DNA of 64,000 nt from an uncultured Flammeovirgaceae bacterium (lineage in GTDB: Bacteria; Bacteroidota; Bacteroidia; Cytophagales; Cyclobacteriaceae). How positions within the stretch are numbered: position 1 is the first letter of the stretch; the number at the start of each line of letters is the position of its first letter. The translations under genes were made by a program, and so were the position numbers. Below are positions 35,783 to 44,200 of this stretch, in pieces. The stretch lies in contig CAKZYA010000061.1 in the NCBI GenBank assembly GCA_937883755.1, positions 248,001-312,000 on the forward strand, read 5' to 3'. The notes beneath the pieces were generated by a model, which was given only the letters and a program-made list of their open reading frames with translations, had not been told where the DNA came from and did not search any database.

Positions 35783-36799
35783 TCAAGACATTCTTAACAG
35801 AATTTTACCTCCAGTCATTTGGCTGGTATAATCGTGGATGGCTTCTTTCACTTCTTGTAGCGGATAGACTTTTCTGATTTCACTTTTGAGATGACTAGGT
35901 ATTTGTTTCTGGGCTTGTTTCCACAACAGCATCATTTTCACAACATTTTGTGTGCTGAGCCAAGGACCTAGCCAGAAACTGTCAATCCTCTTATTTTCAA
36001 AGATTAAAAGACCTGGATTCGCTTGTACCTCTTGTCTGGAAAGTGCGCTAAATACAGTAACCTTGCTATTGGGGGGCATAGCTTTTAACAGCTGATTGGT
36101 TAATGGACCTGCCACCGCATCAAATGCTATACGAGTATTAGTTTGATGACATACATCATGTAGTTGTTGTTCAAATCCGGCGTCATTACTATTCAGCACA
36201 ATGTCAACTCCTTGGGCCTTTAGAAGATCCACTTGGGCATCTCTGCGAACAACATTTACTACTTGAATTCCTTCTTTTCGGCCCAGACGGTTCACCATCT
36301 TGCCCAGTGAGCTTGCCGCAGCGGTCAATAAAATGGCTTTATGTCCTTCTTTTTTCGAAATGTCCAAAAAAGCACTGGCGGTAAGCGGGTTTATGAAGGA
36401 CATTGCTCCTTGTTCTAAACTCAATGATTTATTCAAGGCCAATACTCCTCCTTTAACACTTTTAACCACATATTCTGACCAAACACCTCCACCTGTTCCC
36501 CAACCAGTACAGGCAACCCTTTTACCAAGAAAATAGCTTGCCATAATTCCTGGCCCGGCAGAAACAACTTCTCCCGAACCTTCTCCACCGGGAACAATAG
36601 GAGTGGGATCTTTAAAGCCGTAATGCCCTTGCAGTGTTGCCAAATCTGAAGGGTTTATTGGTGAGAAGGCAACTTTGACCAAAACTTCGTTTTTTCCTGG
36701 TGTTGGTATCGGTCGTTGCTCAATACTTAAGGCATCAGCCCCAGAATATGAATTCAAAACGGCCACTGCCATAGTATCCGGGACTCTTATTTTCCCCAT
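35783..36799 (-). CDS. Zinc-free MDR-type NADPH:quinone/alcohol oxidoreductase
   Basis: The 338-residue protein has the medium-chain dehydrogenase/reductase layout: N-terminal GroES-like domain (VKVAFSPINPSDLATLQGHYG), then a Rossmann domain with LLTAAASSLGKMVNRLGR. The Cys ligands of zinc ADHs are absent, pointing to the quinone-reductase/enoyl-reductase branch. It would use NADPH to reduce quinones or enones in the cytoplasm. It is separated from the upstream flavoprotein by element 2. Confidence 0.85.
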   Translation of the reverse strand: MGKIRVPDTMAVAVLNSYSGADALSIEQRPIPTPGKNEVLVKVAFSPINPSDLATLQGHYGFKDPTPIVPGGEGSGEVVSAGPGIMASYFLGKRVACTGWGTGGGVWSEYVVKSVKGGVLALNKSLSLEQGAMSFINPLTASAFLDISKKEGHKAILLTAAASSLGKMVNRLGRKEGIQVVNVVRRDAQVDLLKAQGVDIVLNSNDAGFEQQLHDVCHQTNTRIAFDAVAGPLTNQLLKAMPPNSKVTVFSALSRQEVQANPGLLIFENKRIDSFWLGPWLSTQNVVKMMLLWKQAQKQIPSHLKSEIRKVYPLQEVKEAIHDYTSQMTGGKILLRMS

Positions 36800-36849
36800 A
36801 TTGATTCTGTTTTGTGAGGCGTGAGATTGGATATTTATAAAGCCAATTA

Positions 36850-36914
36850 CCGCCAGCGTTTATGTGTATAGTTAGTTGCGTGGTTTTAAGCAATTAATTA
36901 TACACGGCTTGCGC
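36850..36914. repeat. Cassette-like imperfect inverted repeat element 2
   Basis: The left end CCGCCAGCG is followed by a 16-base arm (36864-36879) pairing with 36890-36905 at 14 of 16 positions, then the right end GGCTTGCGC. The layout matches element 1. On RNA the two mismatches would be G-U pairs, so it could also act as a hairpin after the flavoprotein gene. Confidence 0.5.
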
Positions 36915-36935
36915 TCTCGCGCTTTTTATTTGTAC

Positions 36936-38771
36936 TTAACCCATAGGGCCAAATATAATGGCATCATCACCGACATCGATAGACTCACAACTTTTTGAAA
37001 AGCTACTACCATCCAGTTCAATTTGAAAGTGTATCGTATCTTCTTCAGGAGAAGAAACAAGGGGAAGCCACCGGTAAGGTAGGTCCAATTCGGTTACTTT
37101 TGGGTTCACGAGATTTAGAATGGCATACTGTCCCTGTTGGTGATTAAATCCACTCGGTTTTTCAAAGCTCAGGTCAATTATTTTATCATCGATTCTGTCG
37201 CTCTCTACGAGCTTAATATCTCTTTTATCAACATACTTGGCCTTATCACAATCTGACCATATCTTATCTTGATTCATCTGCAAAGCAGCTAAGAAGCCTC
37301 CTTGAATTGAACCTTCAAAACCGCCGCCAGGGAAAGCCCATGCCGATGCAAAGTACAGATTAGGAATCAAGAAATTGTTTCTAAAGCGCTTACTTGCTAT
37401 TTGGTTTTTAATTTGGGCATAACCATAAACAGATCCACTTGGATTAGAGGTGTATCGTTTAATGGTTTTGGATGTAGACACTTCGTAGTATTCAATACTA
37501 TTTCGGATTCCTGGATACTGCTTTTCTAATCGCTGCAATAAAACTTGCGCTACTTCTTCTTTTTTTGCGTTGTAGTCTTCTTTGTCTAGATTTTCCCAAT
37601 CTTCAATATAGTCCACAGTGCAAATTACACCTTCAGACTTATGAGCTGGTGCCAGTCCCGAATCTACTTTGTTATAGTCTACAAAAATGAACCTGCGTTT
37701 AGACCAATCGCCATGGTGGTTATTGTAAATATCCTTCAAGGTCTTTACATCATCACCTTGAAAAACATTTGAGTAGTATTTTACCCCAAACTTTTTTACA
37801 TCTGTATTAAAACCGAGATACATACATAGTAGTGAACATGAATTGGTTTTTGAACTTATTTTTTGTTGAAGCTGAGCTAAATAAGGCTCATCCAGCATTG
37901 CGGGTACTGTAGGAATGGCACAATTTGCTATAACATTATCACATAAAATAGTAATTGGTTTTGAATGGTCATTGAAACTATCACGAAAAGTGACTCCAGT
38001 TGCTGTGCCATTATTCGTAATAATTTTCTCTGCTCTTTTACCTAATAGAACACTGCCGCCATTTTTTTCTATGTAGGAAGCAAGGTAATTTGAAAGCTGT
38101 TGCGAACCACCTTTTATAAAATGGCCACCATTCTCAATAAAGCCAGAAAATGGTGTAGCAAAATAAAACATGGATAGTGTATAAGGATCATCTCCCCAAT
38201 AAACTAAATGTGCTATGAGATCTAATTTTGCATTTTCATTGGTAATGTATTTATCTAACCAAGATCCAACGGTATGCTTAGTTGCCTCTACTAGGTTAGG
38301 ATAGAGCAAAGGCATAAATGGATAAATTAATTTTTGTTTTAAAGGTGAACGAGGTTGTTTAGTTGCTTCCTTTCGCACACCTGCAATCAACTTTATAAAA
38401 CGTTTGATACCTTTTTCGTCTTCTGGATATTTGTTGATTAACGCTTTCGTGGCAGCAGCATAGCCATGTGGCATCACAAAATCTTCTTTATCAGAAACCA
38501 CTCCGTAGAATTCAGGTACTTTTTCAAATTGAACGTGCTTATCTACATCCAGCATTTTAAGAATTCGCGTAAGCGAACCATTTTTAGTCAGTCCACTCAT
38601 TTCATGTAGACCAACCTCTACGATAAAATCTCCTCGCTTGAAGGTGGTTGCACAGCCACCAGGTTTGTGGTGCTGTTCTAATAATAGGACTTTCTTTCCA
38701 AATTTTGAGAGCGTAGCGCCGGCAGTCAATCCAGCTAAGCCTCCTCCAATAACAATAGTGTTGTATTTCAT
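36936..38771 (-). CDS. Carotenoid-desaturase-like flavoprotein fused to a truncated ferredoxin-reductase-type domain
   Basis: The 611-residue protein starts with the FAD motif VIGGGLAGLTAG and HHKPGGCATTF. It carries the desaturase/RetSat-like body to about residue 510 (SAWAFPGGGFEGSIQGG). The last 90 residues look like the FAD-binding barrel of ferredoxin-NADP reductases (FNHQQGQYAILNL, PYRWLPLVSSP, then GDDAIIFGPMG). They stop exactly where the NAD(P)-binding half would begin. It is AT-richer than neighbours. A downstream frameshift continuation is not seen. Confidence 0.8.
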   Translation of the reverse strand: MKYNTIVIGGGLAGLTAGATLSKFGKKVLLLEQHHKPGGCATTFKRGDFIVEVGLHEMSGLTKNGSLTRILKMLDVDKHVQFEKVPEFYGVVSDKEDFVMPHGYAAATKALINKYPEDEKGIKRFIKLIAGVRKEATKQPRSPLKQKLIYPFMPLLYPNLVEATKHTVGSWLDKYITNENAKLDLIAHLVYWGDDPYTLSMFYFATPFSGFIENGGHFIKGGSQQLSNYLASYIEKNGGSVLLGKRAEKIITNNGTATGVTFRDSFNDHSKPITILCDNVIANCAIPTVPAMLDEPYLAQLQQKISSKTNSCSLLCMYLGFNTDVKKFGVKYYSNVFQGDDVKTLKDIYNNHHGDWSKRRFIFVDYNKVDSGLAPAHKSEGVICTVDYIEDWENLDKEDYNAKKEEVAQVLLQRLEKQYPGIRNSIEYYEVSTSKTIKRYTSNPSGSVYGYAQIKNQIASKRFRNNFLIPNLYFASAWAFPGGGFEGSIQGGFLAALQMNQDKIWSDCDKAKYVDKRDIKLVESDRIDDKIIDLSFEKPSGFNHQQGQYAILNLVNPKVTELDLPYRWLPLVSSPEEDTIHFQIELDGSSFSKSCESIDVGDDAIIFGPMG

Positions 38772-38893
38772 AGTAGTTTATATTGTTTAATACAAATCCA
38801 GTTTTGGGTATTACTTCTCACTAGATTATAGGTTCAACTGTAGCTAGTTGCAACAGACAAAACGGAAAAGAACGGGCAAAACCTTCTCAACTT

Positions 38894-38968
38894 TTACATC
38901 ATGTAGATTACCATAATGATAACCAGCAAAATAACCATCAAGAAAAATATGCGGAGGAACTGTTTCAT
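38894..38968 (-). CDS. Candidate 24-aa membrane peptide
   Basis: An ATG at 38968 opens a 24-codon frame ending TAA. The product is MKQFLR followed by an almost purely hydrophobic segment of Leu, Ile, Val and Met. That is a typical single-span microprotein. AGGAAC sits 10 bp inside the frame, not upstream, so there is no clear ribosome site. The weak distal box at 39021-39032 lies 52 bp upstream. No family is recognised. Confidence 0.5.
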   Translation of the reverse strand: MKQFLRIFFLMVILLVIIMVIYMM

Positions 38969-39020
38969 GATAACTAAAGCTTAATTGGCTCAAGCTACTG
39001 CCTCTTACACTATATTTCAA

Positions 39021-39054
39021 TGCACTAGGTCATGCTGAAGGATGATCTGAATCA
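39021..39054. promoter_or_regulatory. Box TGATCTGAATCA with weaker partner TGCACTAGGTCA at -22
   Basis: The exact box at 39043-39054 is 59 bp upstream of the DUF6567 gene. A partner matching 6 of 8 positions begins exactly 22 bp left, towards the 24-aa ORF. TACTTTG at 39079-39085 resembles a -7 element and would place the exact box near -41. Confidence 0.6.
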
Positions 39055-39113
39055 TCGGTCGAGCCAGAAGTATTTCGCTACTTTGCAGTCACTCTAAAAA
39101 ATACGGAATACCC

Positions 39114-39563
39114 ATGTTATACCAAAGCTTATTTTCCAGCAACCGCAGAGGAATGTTATTACTCACTTTAGTTTTGCTAATAGCAACTACCGGATGCACT
39201 ACTTCCGGGTTATTTTCTTCTACCCACCTGACGAACATAGAACTCTCGGAAAATAACTATCGAATCGTAGCTAGAAACGTAGGAGGCGAAGCCAGTGCTG
39301 GATATATTTTGGGAATCAGTGGTGCGTTTCGGGGAGAGATGCAAACCTTTGCGCTCATCCGGATTAATGGTGAAGGAATGTTGTACCAAGAAGCCCTGAA
39401 TAATCTTTGGATCAATTTTGAAACCAAGTACGGACAATCGGTGGAAGGAAAACAATTAGCATTAGTCAATGTTCGTTACGACTCCGATGCATTGAATGTA
39501 TTGGGCGTATACACCAAGCCCGAAGTAGCCATACGGGCAGATGTTATTGAATTTGTTGAGTAG
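39114..39563 (+). CDS. DUF6567-type lipoprotein
   Basis: The 149-residue product has a basic N-terminus, a hydrophobic leader and the lipobox TTGC. Its body contains VARNVGGEASAGYILGISG, a repeated small-residue pattern, and ALVNVRYD. This is a Bacteroidota lipoprotein family with no known function. The downstream gene begins within its stop codon (TAGTG), so the two are coupled. Confidence 0.8.
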   Translation: MLYQSLFSSNRRGMLLLTLVLLIATTGCTTSGLFSSTHLTNIELSENNYRIVARNVGGEASAGYILGISGAFRGEMQTFALIRINGEGMLYQEALNNLWINFETKYGQSVEGKQLALVNVRYDSDALNVLGVYTKPEVAIRADVIEFVE

Positions 39564-39859
39564 TGAATGAAAGGCTAAAGAATATTATGGAAACAATCAG
39601 TAGAGCTAATTTACGCGAACTACAACCTGACGAAAAAAGAAGGTACGGCTTATCAGCAGGAGTTAAGGTAATTGGTCCTCAGCTCGCTGGCGATTTACGT
39701 TGGAATCAAAACATCTGCTCGGGCTTCATTATTTCAACCGTAAATGGAAAGGCAGTTACCGGCTTATCTAATTTTAAGCGGCTGCTAAAAACCGGACAGG
39801 GTTTATTCGTAGGTGGCATGTACCCCGACGGCACCCACGATACTTACTATATTGATTAG
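39563..39859 (+). CDS. Stand-alone PDZ-like domain protein
   Basis: The 98-residue frame starts at GTG overlapping the previous stop by one base; an ATG at 39587 is the alternative. The sequence resembles the C-terminal PDZ domain of Bacteroidota DegP/HtrA proteases (SGFIISTVNGKAVTGLSNF, then GGMYPDGTHDTYYID). No protease domain or signal peptide is present. It may be a peptide-binding adaptor or a relic. It is paired with a lipoprotein gene. Confidence 0.7.
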   Translation: MNERLKNIMETISRANLRELQPDEKRRYGLSAGVKVIGPQLAGDLRWNQNICSGFIISTVNGKAVTGLSNFKRLLKTGQGLFVGGMYPDGTHDTYYID

Positions 39860-40077
39860 GGTATTCATGGTAGGTTACTAATCAAGCATTAAGACCTTGC
39901 TTCCCCACCCCATTTACTGACTTACCTCTTTTCATGGGAATATTAAATAATATCTACAACGGAAAAAAAGCAGTAATAGCAGAACTAGGCAAAGATAGCC
40001 TGTGCCATCTTACGACCGAAGTTTGTTGAAGACATTGTGACACTAAGGTAGGTTGTGCTATCGAACTATTAGATGTG

Positions 40078-40107
40078 AAAAAGAGGTAGCTTGAAACTAC
40101 CCCTTTT
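40078..40107. terminator. Terminator hairpin
   Basis: GAGGTAG and CTACCCC form a stem with A-rich and T-rich flanks, between the convergent PDZ-like and T9SS genes. The rest of the 291-bp gap (39860-40150) holds only a doubtful 31-codon frame at 39934. Confidence 0.75.
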
Positions 40108-40150
40108 ATTCACTAGATGATTTAATGAAATTACTCTCCAACCCAATTAT

Positions 40151-43100
40151 TTATTGCTTGACCATCAACTTTTTGACCATTCGCCGCCCTTGGGTCTGTA
40201 TAGCCACCAGATAGGTTCCGGCGGGTTGCCCATCCAACTGAACTGATTCCATAACATTGCCCATACCCTGCTGGCGGAACACCTCCCGACCATAAAGATC
40301 ATACAGTTGCAGTATGTAGGTTTGATCCTTCAGTAGCGGCAGATTGACTTCTACGTAGCTTTGCGCCGGGTTAGGATAAACCAGCAAACTACCCCCGTCT
40401 AAATCGGACAGCCCAAACTCAGTAAAGATAGCACTGGCATTTTGCTTGTCAGATTTTGATTGAGCAACCCGTGCATTTCCGTCGCTATTGATTTGAAACT
40501 GAATTTGCGCGGGGCTACCTGATATGCCAGTGGCATTAGGGCCCGAGTATGGGGTTGCTACTACCGTATACGTCCCTACGGCTAGTGTTTCACCGTCAAA
40601 ATCTCCGTTATCATCACCAAAGCTAGCGAAAGGAGCCACACTCTCGTTTTTGGAAGTCGCCAAACCAGGTCCGGTTACCTGAATGTTGAAACTACCTACT
40701 GGCTCAGCCGGAATTACTTCGATAGCTAGTTTGCTACTAGGTAGGCTAGCTTGGCTTAGCTGCGTGCCATCCGTCAAATCCATAATCGGCTGATCGGTAT
40801 CAGCATCCACCAATCGGAAAGCGATGTCATCAGGACTAAGAACCTCTTCTACCACAATTGTTTGGGAGGAGAAACTGGAACAGTCTGTGGACAAATCGGT
40901 CACGGTCAGCGTGACAGTATATTCTCCCACTTCCGTGTAGGTGTGTGTTGTGCTGAAATCCGTCACCCGGCGGACGCCATCCCCAAAATCAAACAGATAA
41001 TTGTAATCAGGATTGTCCTCGTCCGCTACAAAGCTAATTTCTAAGGGTACCTTACCGGAGGTAGGCATAGCGGTGAACTGAGACGAAGGTGGTACGCAGG
41101 ACTCAATTTCCAGGGTAAGTTCTACGGGTGCCCCCGCCGTACCGGCAGCATTTCTTCCGGAGTAGGCCGTAGCTGTAATGAGATAGATGCCCTCGCTGAA
41201 TTCTTCACCCAAAATATCATCTCCATTATCTCCAAAGGCGGAGTAGGGCGCTACGTGTTCAATCATACTGGTGCTGATACCCGGTCCTTCTACCTGAACC
41301 CGAATGCTACCGGCTTCTCCAGAATGTATTGCTTCAATACCCAGGTTGTCTTCCGGTATTTCTGTAGTGTTAACGGTTAGTCGGTTGGTGAATATGCGAT
41401 CATCAAATAGTCGTACCTCCGTTGCCGCATCCACTAATTTAAAGCCGGCAATGCTTAAATCAGGAACTGTCTCACTGATTTCAAAGCTGATTTCACCGGG
41501 GGTACCAGGAACACCGGTAGCATTAGGTCCCGAATACGGGGTTGCGGTTACGGTGTAGCTGCCTATACCTAGTGCCTTACCGCGGAAGTCCCCATTATCG
41601 TCGCCAAAGCTGGCATAGGGAGGGGCGCTTTCATTTTTAGAGTTAAACAAACCGGGTCCAACAACTCTAATCTTAAAACTACCCACCACGCCCGCCGGGA
41701 TGACCTCAATAGCTAGACTGCTGGAGAGACCCTGGGCTGGGATCTGAGCTCCGTTGGACAGATCAGCAATGGCGGCATCAGTCTCGGCATCAATTAGCCG
41801 GAAAGCGATACCAGGGGTAGGCTCGGCGACCACGGTGATGCTGGTAGAAGCCGCCCCGCCATTTCCGTCATCATCCCGGACATTGAGCAGCACATCGTAT
41901 TGACCAGCAGCTGCATAGGTATGGGTAACCGTGGGCGAAGTGCTTTCAACGCGAGTACCATCCCCGAAGATGAAAATATATTGCGTGATTTCACCGTCCT
42001 CGTCGGTAGAACCACTGGCATCAAATAGTACGGTGAGGGGAACTGACCCGAGTATGGGTGTTGCGGTGAGTCGGGCGATAGGAGCGATGGGAGGCTCGAG
42101 GAACTCAAAGGATATCTCCACAGGTTCTCCGGGTACTCCAGTAGCGTTCCCCCCCGAGTAGGGCGTGGCTTTGACGTGATAGACTCCTACTGCTGACGGC
42201 ATACCCTTAAAATCTCCGTTTTCGTCACCAAAGCTGGAGTAAGGGGCAGCACTCTGGTTGCGGGTACTTTGGATACCAGGCCCTGTAACTTCAATACGGA
42301 TACTTCCGACGGGATTACGAGGAATGGCCTCGATCGCTATACTGGTGGGGAGCTCTACAAACGAGGTAAAAAAACCATCGAATAGGTCAAGAGTCGGTTG
42401 ATCGGTGTCAGCATCAATCAACCGAAAGGTGATGCTGGGCTGTTCCATCACTTTAATGAGCCAAAAGTCATTTCCTCCCTTACTGTCTTCACTTTTATCT
42501 CCCGAAATATTAGAATTAGACCACCCGTATACAATAAACTCATCGTCTGCAGTAGGAGTAGTTAGCCCCGCAATTTCATCACCACTTCCTCCTAGTGCTT
42601 TATCCCATACTATATTGCCATCAGCATCAATTTTGATGAGCCACGAATCAGACCCCCCTTTACTATTCTCACTCTTCTCTCCGGAAGCATCCGACTCGGA
42701 TCGACCAGTTAACAGATAACCACCGTCAGCCAAAGCAAGAGGTAGAATCCCAAAATCAAGTGCATTTCCTCCGTAAGTCTTATCCCATTGTTTATTACCA
42801 CTGCCATCAATTTTGACAACCCAATAGTCAGCATTACCTCGACTATTTTGAGTCTTATCCCCCGAGGCATCAGAAGTAGAAAAACCATTTATTAGGTAAC
42901 CGCCATCACTAGTCATTGCCATTCGCCGACCTGAATCCCGGCTTGTCCCTCCGAAGGTCTTGTCCCAGACCTTATTTCCGTTCGCATCAATCTTGACAAT
43001 CCAGTAGTCCCTATCTCCTCGGCTATTCTCACTTTTATCCCCCGATGTATCGGATTGGGAGTCTCCGCTCAAAAGATAACCACCATCGGCCGTAGGTAAA

Positions 43101-43780
43101 ATATCGGCAAAACCATCGTCATTACCACTTCCCCCTAGTGTTTTGTCCCAGACTTTATTACCATTCACATCAATCTTGACAATCCACCAGTCATTACTTC
43201 CTTTGCTATTCTCGCTCTTATCCCCCGATGCATTAGAAGAAGAAAAACCTCCCAGTAGGTACCCACCATCCGAGGTAGTAGCCACCCGGTTAAGCTGATC
43301 CGTACCACTTCCGCCGTAAGTTTTGTCCCAGACTTTATTGCCGTCAGCATCAATTTTTACGACCCAGTAATCATTTCCACCTCTACTGGCTTCACTCTTA
43401 TCTCCAGAGACCCCCGACTGTGACCACCCAACCAAAAGATAGCCACCATCAGCGGTAGCGACGGCGTTTTGAAGGATTTCAAACTGATCCCCACCAAAAG
43501 TTTTGTCCCATTGCTTCTGGCGATTCGCATCAAGTTTCACGATCCAGTAGTCACGACTTCCTCGGCTATCCTCGCTTTTATCCCCCGAAATATTAGATTC
43601 AGAAGCCCCAGCAAGAAGATACCCACCATCAGAGGTAGAGGTAACGAACCCTAGTGCATCATAACTGCTGCCCCCTATGGTTTTATCCCATAGTACGTCC
43701 ACTTGGGCAAAGACTGAATAAGTAGTGGCTAAACAACCTAGGCTGAGTAGCCAAATCCGATAGTACAAACGTGTGTTCAT
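40151..43780 (-). CDS. Large secreted T9SS repeat protein with PKD domains
   Basis: The 1209-residue protein has a signal peptide ending VFAQ. Seven tandem repeats of about 60 residues follow (WDKTxGG, ADGGYLLxG, SGDKSExSRG, DYWIVKIDADGNK), together spanning roughly residues 30-450. This number and spacing fit a seven-bladed propeller. Then come four copies of an about 115-residue domain (FRLIDADTD, GSIRIEVTGPG, FGDDNGDF, ATPYSGPNATG), interrupted by two PKD domains (FIFGDGTRV, FDFGDGVRR). The final 85 residues are a type A T9SS sorting domain (VYPNPAQSYVEV, YDLYGREV, GTYLVAIQT). It is probably surface-attached or released. Confidence 0.92.
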   Translation of the reverse strand: MNTRLYYRIWLLSLGCLATTYSVFAQVDVLWDKTIGGSSYDALGFVTSTSDGGYLLAGASESNISGDKSEDSRGSRDYWIVKLDANRQKQWDKTFGGDQFEILQNAVATADGGYLLVGWSQSGVSGDKSEASRGGNDYWVVKIDADGNKVWDKTYGGSGTDQLNRVATTSDGGYLLGGFSSSNASGDKSENSKGSNDWWIVKIDVNGNKVWDKTLGGSGNDDGFADILPTADGGYLLSGDSQSDTSGDKSENSRGDRDYWIVKIDANGNKVWDKTFGGTSRDSGRRMAMTSDGGYLINGFSTSDASGDKTQNSRGNADYWVVKIDGSGNKQWDKTYGGNALDFGILPLALADGGYLLTGRSESDASGEKSENSKGGSDSWLIKIDADGNIVWDKALGGSGDEIAGLTTPTADDEFIVYGWSNSNISGDKSEDSKGGNDFWLIKVMEQPSITFRLIDADTDQPTLDLFDGFFTSFVELPTSIAIEAIPRNPVGSIRIEVTGPGIQSTRNQSAAPYSSFGDENGDFKGMPSAVGVYHVKATPYSGGNATGVPGEPVEISFEFLEPPIAPIARLTATPILGSVPLTVLFDASGSTDEDGEITQYIFIFGDGTRVESTSPTVTHTYAAAGQYDVLLNVRDDDGNGGAASTSITVVAEPTPGIAFRLIDAETDAAIADLSNGAQIPAQGLSSSLAIEVIPAGVVGSFKIRVVGPGLFNSKNESAPPYASFGDDNGDFRGKALGIGSYTVTATPYSGPNATGVPGTPGEISFEISETVPDLSIAGFKLVDAATEVRLFDDRIFTNRLTVNTTEIPEDNLGIEAIHSGEAGSIRVQVEGPGISTSMIEHVAPYSAFGDNGDDILGEEFSEGIYLITATAYSGRNAAGTAGAPVELTLEIESCVPPSSQFTAMPTSGKVPLEISFVADEDNPDYNYLFDFGDGVRRVTDFSTTHTYTEVGEYTVTLTVTDLSTDCSSFSSQTIVVEEVLSPDDIAFRLVDADTDQPIMDLTDGTQLSQASLPSSKLAIEVIPAEPVGSFNIQVTGPGLATSKNESVAPFASFGDDNGDFDGETLAVGTYTVVATPYSGPNATGISGSPAQIQFQINSDGNARVAQSKSDKQNASAIFTEFGLSDLDGGSLLVYPNPAQSYVEVNLPLLKDQTYILQLYDLYGREVFRQQGMGNVMESVQLDGQPAGTYLVAIQTQGRRMVKKLMVKQ

Positions 43781-44073
43781 AGTTATTATGGTTTAAATGA
43801 ATAAAAAATGATCAACTTGTCTCAGGTGACTCATAATGGAAGTGAAGAAGGGAGTTAGTGTTACCCCTCCTGATGTGTATAAAAAGTAAAATTAAACCTC
43901 TATGGGCAACCTCTCAGCTTTCCAAGCTAGACACTGCAATTCATTCCACAGAGACTTTAGTATGAAGGTACCTATTTTGTCACTTTCATGCGATGAGGTT
44001 TATTACCGTAGCTGATGATCTAGATCACTGCATTTATTAAAAAGTATTTGTGAAGCTTCTCAGAAAATGATTG
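43781..44073. other. Intergenic with box upstream of a tiny gene
   Basis: The region between the T9SS gene start and the 26-aa ORF holds the box pair at 43994-44027. No gene is seen in the 236 bp between the box and the T9SS start. Confidence 0.5.
43994..44027. promoter_or_regulatory. Box TGATCTAGATCA with weaker partner TGAGGTTTATTA at -22
   Basis: A perfectly palindromic box at 44016-44027 lies 46 bp before the ATG of the 26-aa ORF. A partner matching 6 of 8 positions begins exactly 22 bp upstream. Confidence 0.65.
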
Positions 44074-44154
44074 ATGTCTACTGCAAGGCCATTGGTCTTT
44101 GCTGCTATCTGTGGTCTAATTGGAACCTTCCTCTTGTCAATAGTAGATAAATAG
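44074..44154 (+). CDS. Candidate 26-aa membrane peptide with own promoter box and terminator
   Basis: An ATG at 44074 opens a 26-codon frame (MSTARP, then a hydrophobic VFAAICGLIGTFLLSIV, ending DK). The stop at 44152-44154 runs directly into a strong hairpin with a T-rich tail. A perfect box lies 46 bp upstream. Box, ORF and terminator make a complete miniature transcription unit between two large genes on the other strand. No family is recognised; it is probably an inner-membrane microprotein. Confidence 0.6.
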   Translation: MSTARPLVFAAICGLIGTFLLSIVDK

Positions 44155-44186
44155 ACGAGGTGTTACATCATACACACTTCGTCTAT
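44151..44186. terminator. Terminator hairpin
   Basis: ATAGACGAGGTGT pairs with ACACACTTCGTCTAT around a short loop and is followed by a T-rich run on the plus strand. It serves the 26-aa ORF and, from the other side, the 4.5-kb T9SS gene. Confidence 0.8.
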
Positions 44187-44200
44187 TACATTTTTATTAG

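Noticed and set aside
36147-36158. TGACATACATCA match
   Set aside because: It lies inside the MDR reductase coding sequence and is expected by chance at this frequency.
39934-40029. 31-codon frame starting MGILNNIYNG
   Set aside because: No promoter, ribosome site or recognisable composition.
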